From Myxococcales bacterium (GTDB taxonomy: Bacteria > Myxococcota_A > UBA9160 > UBA4427): DNA of 42,602 nucleotides. A program made the translations under genes and the position numbers. Where the stretch lies: NCBI GenBank assembly GCA_012960035.1, contig DUBZ01000017.1:1-42602 (forward strand). Reading direction: 5' to 3'. This document shows positions 31,024 through 38,374 of this stretch, in pieces. The notes under the pieces are model-generated. The model saw only the letters and a program-made list of their open reading frames with translations, did no database searches and had not been told where the DNA came from. Positions within the stretch are counted from its first letter, which is position 1. Each line of letters opens with the position of its first letter.

Positions 31024-32118
31024 CTACTTGGCGTCGTCCGCGAGGCCGAGACGCTGACGCATGTCGCTTCCTGCCTGCACGGCGCCGCACCATTCGCGGT
31101 TATCGAGGAACCACTGCACGGTGGCGGCCAACCCGGTTTCCAGGTTGTGGAGGGGCTCCCAGCCGAGTTCATTGCGGATTTTGGTCGCGTCGATCGCATA
31201 GCGGCGGTCGTGACCCGGACGGTCGGCCACGAAGGTCTTCAGGTCGCGGTATGACCCGATGCCACGTTCGATCAGGACAGCATTCTTTGAGGCTGGCGCA
31301 CGGGCGTCGAGCTCGTCACAGATCGTGTCGACGATTTGCAAGTTGGTGCGCTCGTTGTTTCCTCCAATGTTGTATTTCTCGCCCGGCCGGCCGCTCTCGA
31401 GCACCTGGTGGATGCCTCGACAGTGATCTTCAACATAGAGCCAGTCGCGAATGTTCCCGCCGTCGCCGTAGATCGGGAGTGGCTTGCCGTCTAGTGCGTT
31501 GAGGATCATCAACGGGATCAGTTTTTCCGGAAAATGGAACGGCCCATAGTTGTTCGAGCAGTTCGTGATCAGACACGGAAGATCGAAGGTTTCAAAGTAC
31601 GAGCGCACCAGGTGGTCGGCGCCTGCTTTGGATGCGGAATAGGGCGAGTTGGGTGCGTACGGCGTGTCCTCGAGGAAGGCACCGGTGTCGCCCAGACTTC
31701 CGTAGACCTCGTCGGTAGAAACGTGGAGGAAGCGAAAGCTTTCCCGCGCGGCATGGGATCGCTCGCCCACATGTCGTTTCGACACGTCGAGCAAATTGAA
31801 TGTGCCGACGAGGTTCGTCTCGACAAACGTTCCGGGGGAGTCAATGGAGCGGTCCACATGGCTTTCGGCTGCAAAGTTCAACACTGCGGTCGGTGAATAG
31901 GCACGAAAGATCTGATCAATCGCGCCGCGATCACAGATGTCCACCATTTCGAAATGAAACCGCGGGTGGGTGCGGACCTCTTCGAGGCTCTCGAGATTGC
32001 CTGCGTAGGTGAGCTTGTCGAGGACAACGACCTGGGCGTCGGTTTCCGCCAGGGCGAGGCGGACGTAGTTCGAACCGATGAAGCCGGCGCCGCCGGTGAC
32101 GATCAACGTATCTGTCAT
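31024..32118 (-). CDS. rfbB: dTDP-glucose 4,6-dehydratase
   Basis: NAD-dependent SDR enzyme that makes dTDP-4-keto-6-deoxyglucose for rhamnose and other deoxysugars of surface polysaccharides. The product is 364 residues. The Rossmann motif [13 protein letters not shown] is at 8-20, followed by [11 protein letters not shown] and [12 protein letters not shown]. The catalytic region is [11 protein letters not shown] and [16 protein letters not shown] (Y-x3-K). [15 protein letters not shown] and [16 protein letters not shown] fix the identity as RfbB rather than another epimerase. It is unaccompanied: rfbA, rfbC and rfbD are absent from the window, though they usually cluster with it. ATG 32118. 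Confidence 0.95.
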   Translation of the reverse strand: MTDTLIVTGGAGFIGSNYVRLALAETDAQVVVLDKLTYAGNLESLEEVRTHPRFHFEMVDICDRGAIDQIFRAYSPTAVLNFAAESHVDRSIDSPGTFVETNLVGTFNLLDVSKRHVGERSHAARESFRFLHVSTDEVYGSLGDTGAFLEDTPYAPNSPYSASKAGADHLVRSYFETFDLPCLITNCSNNYGPFHFPEKLIPLMILNALDGKPLPIYGDGGNIRDWLYVEDHCRGIHQVLESGRPGEKYNIGGNNERTNLQIVDTICDELDARAPASKNAVLIERGIGSYRDLKTFVADRPGHDRRYAIDATKIRNELGWEPLHNLETGLAATVQWFLDNREWCGAVQAGSDMRQRLGLADDAK

Positions 32119-32241
32119 GCTTGTATCCGTTTGCGATCGGCCGTGGCTCGATTCAACATCTTGCCGTGCGACATGCGCCGAGCCCCCTGCAACGGGCTGC
32201 TGTCCTGAGTTCTGCCCGTAGACCTTCCCCTAGACCTTCCC

Positions 32242-33171
32242 TTAGACATAGTTCCCGCCTTCAGCGGTGCGGACTCGGCGTTGTGCATGCTTGAAGCGTT
32301 CGACTTCGTTTTTGAGGTCCTGGGTATTGACCTGAGTGGTTGCTTCGCCTCGTGCGGCTTCGCTCGCCTTGTGGCGGAGTACGGCGTGAAGAATTCGTAC
32401 CCAGTCGCCGGGCGAGCAATCGCGGGTATTGCCGAGCACCGCGGTCCAGTCAATTTCGCTGAACAGCCGATGCCCAGCTCTTTTTTCGGCCGCGTCGGCG
32501 TGGATCTGAACCGCGGCGATCATGTCTTCGGGAAATTGCGGGTTGACCTCGACCAATCGCTCGAAGCGGTTGGCCGCCACGAAAGCCGGGCGCAGGGTAT
32601 CGGGAGTCGAGGTGGCTCCGATCACCAGATGTTGCTTGTTCGCGATAGTGCGATCGACGATCTCGAGCAAAAAATCCATGATTGGGCCGACCGGGAGATC
32701 CGGTCGCTGGGTGCCGATCGCCTGGGCGCGAGAAAATTCGAGTTCATCGAAATACACGGTTAGGGGCGGCATTTCTTCCAAAATTCCAGACCACTGCGAG
32801 ACCAAATCGCCGACTTTTCCCCCGGCGTGGACCACGTCGAGCACCAGCCTGGGGATCTCGACCTCGAGAAAACTCGTTTCAGTATGGGTGGCAAGGGCAC
32901 GTGCGAGAAGACTCTTCCCAACGCCGTCCGCACCGATGAGCAGGACGCCTGATGGCGGGAAGGTTCCCCAGTCGGAGTAGAAGCTCGGGTTGGTGGCCGC
33001 GCAGGCGTAGGTGAGAATTTCCTCTTTGGCGCCCGCGAGCCCGCCGATCGAATCAAAAGTGAACTCCGGATTGGCGGTGAGCTTGGCGCCTTGCGCCATG
33101 GGATCCACGCTGCGCAAGAAGCTTGTCCAGAGGTTTTGCGCGCGTTCGGTTCGCTTGAAGGCTTCGTCCAC
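32242..33171 (-). CDS. AAA-family ATPase of unknown role
   Basis: A classic AAA domain fills most of the protein. FTFDSIGGLAGAKEEI opens it; Walker A is GADGVGKSLLARAL, Walker B is LTVYFDELEF, sensor 1 is VIGATSTPDTLRP and the second region of homology ends FVAANRFERLVEVNPQFPE. The arginine in NRFER could be the finger. There is no clear substrate-recognition domain: only about 35 residues precede the core, and a helical C-terminus of about 40 residues follows. The start is uncertain. GTG 33171 leaves room for promoters before the tRNA-Glu gene on the other strand; an ATG at 33261 would lie 2 bp from the tRNA and adds an Arg/His-rich stretch. No neighbour suggests a substrate. Confidence 0.82.
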   Translation of the reverse strand: MDEAFKRTERAQNLWTSFLRSVDPMAQGAKLTANPEFTFDSIGGLAGAKEEILTYACAATNPSFYSDWGTFPPSGVLLIGADGVGKSLLARALATHTETSFLEVEIPRLVLDVVHAGGKVGDLVSQWSGILEEMPPLTVYFDELEFSRAQAIGTQRPDLPVGPIMDFLLEIVDRTIANKQHLVIGATSTPDTLRPAFVAANRFERLVEVNPQFPEDMIAAVQIHADAAEKRAGHRLFSEIDWTAVLGNTRDCSPGDWVRILHAVLRHKASEAARGEATTQVNTQDLKNEVERFKHAQRRVRTAEGGNYV

Positions 33172-33263
33172 AACGGCCAGCTTACAATGAACATGGCGCT
33201 GAAGCCCGAAAAGCAGGTGGCGTTCGCGGCCGCGTGCGCAATACTCCGGCCGCCAAGTCATGG

Positions 33264-33338
<75 letters not shown>

Positions 33339-33381
33339 TTCACTCTTGTACTTTCAGGTAGTTAGAGACGCGGTTTCGGCG

Positions 33382-33403
33382 TGCACACAAACTGCACACA
33401 AAC
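33382..33403. repeat. Perfect tandem 11-bp repeat beside the integrase remnant
   Basis: TGCACACAAAC occurs twice head to tail (33382-33392, 33393-33403). It lies between the tRNA-Glu 3' end and the integrase remnant, where arm-type integrase binding sites are commonly found. Confidence 0.6.
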
Positions 33404-33411
33404 GCGACACA

Positions 33412-33695
33412 CTACTGAGTCGAACTCTTCTTGTTTCCAATGAGTTCAACGAGCGCGCTGGGCTTGAGCCGCGCGTACTTGTGAGTGGACTGAATGTCGC
33501 TGTGGCCGAGCGCAGCTTGAATCAGTCGCTCGGACTGTCCCTTCGCGAGTCAGCCTGTAGCGCGCGTATGCTGGGTTCCCTCGTAGAATCCAACATCGGA
33601 GCGCCTAGCTCCGATCGTTCGCAGGACTCATCAAGCCATGCAACGAGCTCGGTTGGAGCGGGCAGGGTGCGCCACGTCTTGGTCTTCGTTGGGCC
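33412..33695 (-). pseudogene. Decayed tyrosine recombinase (integrase) remnant
   Basis: Two minus-strand frames carry integrase-like sequence. One (33549-33412) reads LAKGQSERLIQAALGHSDIQ followed by STHKYARLKPSALVELIGNK; this is the C-terminal end of the catalytic domain, with the GHSDI box and the nucleophilic tyrosine in HKYARL. The other (33695-33522) carries GPTKTKTWRTLPAPTELVAW, similar to the middle of such enzymes. Stops and a frameshift separate them, the H-x-x-R box is missing, and there is no N-terminal half. The fragment points toward the tRNA-Glu gene, as expected for an element once integrated there. Confidence 0.75.
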
Positions 33696-33757
33696 TTAAC
33701 CCAAGGAGGCCAGGGCAAGAAAAATTTCCCGTCGGTTCCCCGAGTGAGTCTGACGAC

Positions 33758-34969
33758 TTACAGGTTGCTCTCGGGAGGTGAAGAAGACTCGAGATCCGAC
33801 GCGATTCCGATTCGACTGAGAACGAGTTGGACGAGTTCTGCAGCGGCGAGTTGATGACCGGCCGCAGAGAAGTGGTAATCGTAGAACTGCCAGAGCTTCC
33901 GTTTTGGATTGTTTGCTTTCGCTTCGCTGAAGCGCTGGTAGGTCGAAGCAAATGGAATCGAGTTCGACTCCATGTAATTCACAAGAAATGCTTGGTACTT
34001 TTCGCCACGAGATTCTGCACATCCAAACCTTTCTAACTGTTCCTTTTGGCCCGGAAATCGCTTCTCATAATAGGGTTCGTTCGGAAAATAGTACTGATAG
34101 TCGATCCCCATAACGGCGAAGTCGGCGTCGACCTCAGCTGACATATCGCTCAACATCTTCAACGTGCGACCTGTGATCGTGCGAAAGAACTCCTTCGAGC
34201 GATCGTCCGTGATGCACACGAACTGTTCCCACTGCCGACGTCCTTTGCCGGGGTTGGCGCTCGGAAATACGAACTCGAGCGCAGCGGGCCAGCGTCCTTC
34301 CAGCAGCGCGTAGAAGGACCGAACCACGAAGGAAGTCTTGGTCAACGCCAACCAACCTTGGGTTTCAGGATGGAGGGGCACGCCCGCTTCGTCTCGGACG
34401 AAGCCATATCGTTCATCCCAAGCCATGCCGTCTTCGGTGTCGTTGGGGGCCAGCACGATGATCACGAGATCGGGCTCGATCGTGAGTCGCATCTTCCTGA
34501 GCATCAGGAGGTACTGGTCAGGATTGCCGTTCATGATTGCGCCGTTGATGATGCGCCATTCTCCTTGGGTTGCTTGTTGGAGCATTTCATCCGCCAAATG
34601 CGAGAAACGGACGTTCGCATCGACCTGAATCGCTTCGGTGTACGAGTCTCCGAAAATCAAGACACGTTTTTCGTCGGCGCCCTTCGGGCCTATATCTTCC
34701 GACATTCGCAAGCCCAGATTGTTGGTTCGCGATGTTCCGACGACAACAGGCTCATCGGGAATGGAGGAACTTCTGCCATTCAAGTTGTCATCGGTTTCAT
34801 AGCTTAGGACTTCGTAGTCGATGTTCGGCCGAAGTGAGCGAACGAACTCAGGGTCGGGTTGGAAGGCAAGATCATGCTTCCAGACGCGGAGTCCAATCTC
34901 GGCAATCCCAAATACCATCGAAAGTGACACACCTACCGCGATCGATGCGAAAATGGTGGCCTTGCCCAT
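33758..34969 (-). CDS. SGNH/GDSL-family hydrolase, membrane-anchored
   Basis: A 403-residue protein with an N-terminal hydrophobic segment (ATIFASIAVGVSLSMVFGIA, 4-23), acting as anchor or uncleaved signal, so the catalytic part is likely periplasmic. SGNH features are LIFGDSYTEA (about 105-114, catalytic Ser), VLAPNDTED (block III Asn) and, near the C-terminus, YDYHFSAAGHQLAA (Asp and His). This catalytic set is complete. Related proteins add or remove acetyl groups on polysaccharides; the substrate here is not known. The codon use looks less biased than in housekeeping genes to the left. It stands alone, with a gene-poor 570-bp stretch upstream. ATG 34969. Confidence 0.85.
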   Translation of the reverse strand: MGKATIFASIAVGVSLSMVFGIAEIGLRVWKHDLAFQPDPEFVRSLRPNIDYEVLSYETDDNLNGRSSSIPDEPVVVGTSRTNNLGLRMSEDIGPKGADEKRVLIFGDSYTEAIQVDANVRFSHLADEMLQQATQGEWRIINGAIMNGNPDQYLLMLRKMRLTIEPDLVIIVLAPNDTEDGMAWDERYGFVRDEAGVPLHPETQGWLALTKTSFVVRSFYALLEGRWPAALEFVFPSANPGKGRRQWEQFVCITDDRSKEFFRTITGRTLKMLSDMSAEVDADFAVMGIDYQYYFPNEPYYEKRFPGQKEQLERFGCAESRGEKYQAFLVNYMESNSIPFASTYQRFSEAKANNPKRKLWQFYDYHFSAAGHQLAAAELVQLVLSRIGIASDLESSSPPESNL

Positions 34970-35543
34970 AGTCGGCCCTCAGGTTAGTCGGTTCCCGCTT
35001 GAATTCTCATGGTATCCACATTCCGAATATTAGCTCTCCGATCCGCGTCATCCGCCAAATCGTCTCCGAGGGCGTCGTGGATATCTGCGGTGCCGCTGGG
35101 CCGAAGAGGCCCGACATCTCGGTTCGAGGATAGGAACTTCAAGCTGCGTTTTGGAGAACCCGCTGGGTAAGTTGGGCGCGTGAGTGGCGAGCGGCTGCGT
35201 GTCCGGGCCCGACAAAACGCGGTCATGACAGGGAGGATCGCCGGTCGCGGGCGACTGAATTTGTCTAATTCTGGCAGGTTTGCCTCTGCCTCTGCCGGCG
35301 AGCGGTCAATGAGCGGAACTGTGCCCGGAGGAAACGCACGGGGATTCCTACAGGTCGAGCGGCTGTTTGCACGATCCTCTCTAACTCTGAGGCCAGAGTG
35401 CCATCGCCGCGCCCGATCAACGACTTGCTGGGTGCCGACGCAAAACGGGCAAAAAATCGAAGGCTCGATCTTCCGCCCGTGTGCAGTGGTTCGGACCCCT
35501 ACGGGTGCCTGCAGCGGGTCAGGGCGAGGGCTGATGCCGTCCT
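34970..35543. other. Gene-poor stretch between the SGNH and glycosyltransferase genes
   Basis: About 575 bp. Long frames exist on both strands (34984-35757 minus, 35180-35581 plus) but both are rich in arginine and serine, have no domain or ribosome site, and are typical chance frames of GC-rich DNA. I see no repeats or RNA gene here. It may be decayed coding sequence. Confidence 0.5.
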
Positions 35544-37205
35544 TCAGTGGTACTCCCTCGCATCCAGCCAGAACTGACTGAAAGGCTGCTTGAGATCCCG
35601 TGCGATCCAGATCGTCTTGATGCGACCCGGCAGACACGGGCTGCAATCCCAGGTTCGTGTCCGCTCGATGTTTTCCCAGTAGGGCGCATAGTCCTCGCGC
35701 TTCCCTCCGAGAAGCAGCATCACTTCTCCCTGGGTATCGCGAGGTCCCCAGAGCCAATAACTATTGTGGCCACCGATCACCGGCGGCAGTCCGTGCTCGC
35801 GTCCGTAACGGTCGACCGCGGCCCCGACCGTGTAGTTCCCCGCGAAGATCGCTGCGCGCGAGCGTTCGTCGTCCGAGAGGGTCTGCCAGACCTCTGCAGT
35901 GGTCGCGGCCATCGTGGCCCAGCCGTGCATCTCGGCGAAGTGCGGCAGGATCGCGCCTTCCTGACGATCCTCCATCTGCGGGATTTCGATGCCAAGGAAC
36001 GCCTGGAGATCGCTCGTCTTGTGTACCGGAAGCAGCGGAACCGCGAGTGGGGCGGCAACAAGCGAAACCGCCGTAAAGAGGGCGATGTAGGCGGGAGGCA
36101 GCCAACGCCAGCGAGCGCGACCCAGGCGCTCGAGACCGATCGATCCCGCCGCGATCAGCGGCAGTTGGGCAAGTGCAAGAAAGTTCGGCCGACTCGTACC
36201 ATTCGCAATCAGGATGGCTGCAGTTGTCAGGAACACGGCAGCGTAGACGCGTTCGGGGCCCGATCGTTGCTTTCCGCGCAGCAGCAGGAACAAACCCGCG
36301 ATCCAGACCGGCGCGAGCAACGGATTCATCACCAGGATCTGCTGTCCAAGGAGTTGCACGGGGCCAACCGGCAGCATCTTCTCGGTCGTTGCGACGCGCA
36401 TGAACTCGGCGGTCGGCCAATCGTGCGCGAATTGCCACAACAGATGCGGCACCAACATGGCGAACGCAAGCGCGCCCGCGAGCCAGGGCCACGGCGACAT
36501 GAGCAGGCGGCGATGGGGGGTCGCAAGCAAGCCCAAGAAGAAGCCGGCGCCGAGCCACAGGACGCTGAACTTGTTGAGCAGACCCAAACCGAGCAGGAAT
36601 CCGAGCCACAGCCAGCGTCCGCGAGACGCAGTGCGCAACAGACGCCCGATCAGGACGAACGCAGCCCCCCAAACGAAGATGTCGATCGCGTTCATCGAGT
36701 AGTAACCGTGGACGACCAGATTTACCGGTACCAAGGCAGCGGCCAGCGCAGTCAGGCTCTGCGCGGTTCGGCCACCACCGAGGTCGCGGGCCAGAAGCCC
36801 GGCGCACAAGACCGCCCCTGCCCCGAACAGGGCAGTCAGTGCGCGTAGCGCGAAGAGCGAGTCGCCAAACGCCGCACGCCAGACTTCGAGAAGCCAGATC
36901 GACATCGGGGGGTGGTCGACGTACCCAAGGTCCAAATGATCGGCGCACGCCAGGTAGTACAGCTCGTCTCCGAACAAGCCATACCCTTGTGCGCTGGATC
37001 CCAAGTGCAGGGCTAGCTTGAACGCAACGATGCCCCAGACAGTTCGCGACAGCCGACCCATGTCCCCAAAGGCGTCTCGAAGGCGCATAGGATAAACAAG
37101 CCCCCATTTCGGAAATCGTGCTGATAAGGGATGATATGTCAAATCAGCGGGCGGGGAGACGGAAGGCCCGGTGGCGGGCCGCGGAACACCCGCTGGAGTT
37201 GTCAT
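35544..37205 (-). CDS. ArnT/PMT-like polytopic glycosyltransferase
   Basis: A membrane glycosyltransferase of the GT-C fold using a polyprenyl-phosphate sugar. With the ATG at 37205 it has 553 residues. About ten hydrophobic segments are visible from about 55 to 395. The first periplasmic loop has the family motif GDELYYLACADHLDLGYVDH followed by PP, with the acidic pair expected at the active site. A soluble C-terminal domain (about 400-553) follows. The target (lipid A, protein or glycan) is not determinable. The open frame runs upstream to 37400, but that part overlaps the SnoaL-like gene on the other strand and lacks homology. The exact start is uncertain: 37205 or an internal ATG nearer the first membrane segment. 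The 37205 ATG lies in one of the direct repeats. Confidence 0.87.
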   Translation of the reverse strand: MTTPAGVPRPATGPSVSPPADLTYHPLSARFPKWGLVYPMRLRDAFGDMGRLSRTVWGIVAFKLALHLGSSAQGYGLFGDELYYLACADHLDLGYVDHPPMSIWLLEVWRAAFGDSLFALRALTALFGAGAVLCAGLLARDLGGGRTAQSLTALAAALVPVNLVVHGYYSMNAIDIFVWGAAFVLIGRLLRTASRGRWLWLGFLLGLGLLNKFSVLWLGAGFFLGLLATPHRRLLMSPWPWLAGALAFAMLVPHLLWQFAHDWPTAEFMRVATTEKMLPVGPVQLLGQQILVMNPLLAPVWIAGLFLLLRGKQRSGPERVYAAVFLTTAAILIANGTSRPNFLALAQLPLIAAGSIGLERLGRARWRWLPPAYIALFTAVSLVAAPLAVPLLPVHKTSDLQAFLGIEIPQMEDRQEGAILPHFAEMHGWATMAATTAEVWQTLSDDERSRAAIFAGNYTVGAAVDRYGREHGLPPVIGGHNSYWLWGPRDTQGEVMLLLGGKREDYAPYWENIERTRTWDCSPCLPGRIKTIWIARDLKQPFSQFWLDAREYH

Positions 37206-37233
37206 AACATTTGTACTCGGACATGAACCCAAA
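37199..37233. repeat. Direct repeat copy 1 (before the SnoaL-like gene)
   Basis: TTGTCATAACATTTGTACTC and the 15 bases that follow match the copy at 37820-37854 at 29 of 35 positions in the same orientation. The two copies lie 621 bp apart and bracket the SnoaL-like gene. Confidence 0.65.
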
Positions 37234-37310
37234 ACCGCCCGTATATTTCTTATCCGCTTTCGGGGTGTATCCTTTTCATCCGCCGTCCTCTTTGAGCCGA
37301 AGGAGCCCTG

Positions 37311-37787
37311 ATGTCTGAAGCAAACAAGCGCACGCTTTTGACTCTCAATAAGGTTGTCTGGAACACGGGTGACGTGTCGCGGATCGGAGATTTCATCCAC
37401 GAGGACTTCATTGCGGACTATCGACCTCAGGGCTCGCTACATCAGGGGCTCGAAGACGCCAGGAAGATGGTGCGGGGAGCGCACGAGACATTCCAGGATT
37501 TCCATGAAGAAATGCATGATGTCCTCGCCGAGGGCGACCGGGTGGTCGCACACTTCACCATCAGCGGCCGACAAGTGGGAGACTGGGGCGCTGTATCGCC
37601 GACAGGCAAACTACTCCGCTACGAGGAGATGGCCATCTTTCACTTCAAGGACGGAAAGATCGTCTACCAACGGGGACTGGTGGACAATCTAAGGGCACTC
37701 TACCAGCGCGGCAGCGACGCCCCGGAAACAAATCCACCATCGCCTCGGACAAATCCTGAGATCACGAGGCTGCAACAGAGCCTGTAG
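37311..37787 (+). CDS. SnoaL-like (NTF2-fold) ester cyclase family protein
   Basis: A 158-residue cytoplasmic protein of the SnoaL/NTF2-like fold. Typical sequence includes VVWNTGDVSRIGDFIHEDFI (about 15-34), the middle HETFQDFHEEMHDVLAEGDR and VVAHFTISGRQVGDWGAVSP, and the end YEEMAIFHFKDGKIVYQRGL. Members include polyketide cyclases and many enzymes and binding proteins of unknown ligand, so the reaction cannot be stated. The last 25 residues are proline-rich and probably loose. ATG 37311 has AAGGAG 7 bases upstream. It is transcribed away from the glycosyltransferase gene and is bracketed by two diverged direct repeats, so it may have arrived as a unit. Confidence 0.85.
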   Translation: MSEANKRTLLTLNKVVWNTGDVSRIGDFIHEDFIADYRPQGSLHQGLEDARKMVRGAHETFQDFHEEMHDVLAEGDRVVAHFTISGRQVGDWGAVSPTGKLLRYEEMAIFHFKDGKIVYQRGLVDNLRALYQRGSDAPETNPPSPRTNPEITRLQQSL

Positions 37788-37819
37788 CCGATCGCTCGCC
37801 GCGCTGCTCCCTCTGGGAC

Positions 37820-37854
37820 TTGTCAGAACATCTATCCTCGGACGTGACCCCAAA
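37820..37854. repeat. Direct repeat copy 2 (after the SnoaL-like gene)
   Basis: TTGTCAGAACATCTATCCTC and the 15 bases that follow match copy 1 (37199-37233) at 29 of 35 positions. It lies 32 bp after the SnoaL-like stop codon. Both copies keep CTCGGAC-T-GA and CCCAAA. Confidence 0.65.
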
Positions 37855-37935
37855 GGCAATGGGCATAGCTCCAACGCTCGAGTCCGGGCTGCTCGGCCCG
37901 TCCGTCATCGCCGCGCGCATTGCCGCGCTAAAAGA

Positions 37936-38205
37936 TCATCCCGTTGATGCTGCTCGAGCCGCCTCGCAGCTTTCCGCGAGCGTGGACGATCCGGCGTCCG
38001 CCATCTGGGGTTCCGGTTCGCTGCGATAAATCCAGTCGCAGAAGCGACTGCCGAGCGGGAGCGAAAACGCTGCGGGCATAGGGATCAAGACATCCCACCA
38101 CGCGTCGGGACGTCCTGCCTCGAGGACCAGAACCCTGCGCGCGGGGTCCGCGCTGATCCGGTTGGCGAGCACGTTGAGAATTTTCGCCCGCGCGTTTTGC
38201 TCCAT
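37936..38205 (-). pseudogene. Fragment of a GMC (choline dehydrogenase-like) oxidoreductase
   Basis: The minus-strand frame carries VLANRISADPARRVLVLEAG, WWDVLIPMPAAFSLPLGSRF and CDWIYRSEPEPQM, which match the N-terminal FAD region of GMC oxidoreductases (usual form: GSAGCVLANRLSADP, then LEAG and W-Y-TEPEP). The glycine-rich FAD motif before VLANR is replaced by MEQNARAKILN, and similarity ends after EPEPQM, so both ends are lost. About 60 of the usual 530 or so residues remain. It cannot be functional. The rest of 37788-38374 contains no other gene, apart from the repeat copy at 37820-37854. Confidence 0.75.
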
Positions 38206-38374
38206 CTATTTAGTGGCCCCCACGGCGCCGTATCGAGATCGGCCGATTTCTATATTTACACCGTCTGGACGGTGTAGTAAAAGTGCAATATGTCGTCTGC
38301 CGGCCGCCCGTTCGCGTCGCGCTGCGGGAGGCTGAATTCCAAGAACTTTCCAACCCGCGAACTCGCACCAAAGG

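Noticed and set aside
32223..32247. Repeated TAGACCTTCCC after the AAA ATPase gene
   Set aside because: Only two short units in a small gap; no sign of a larger array or a CRISPR.
34984..35757. Possible 257-codon minus-strand gene
   Set aside because: No domain, biased Arg/Pro/Ser content, and it runs into the 3' end of the glycosyltransferase gene in another frame.
35547..36848. Open plus-strand frame of 433 codons opposite the glycosyltransferase gene
   Set aside because: Arg/Gln-rich sequence without hydrophobic core or motif; the opposite strand has membrane segments and family motifs.
37206..37400. N-terminal extension of the glycosyltransferase
   Set aside because: It overlaps the divergent SnoaL-like gene and lacks membrane or family sequence.
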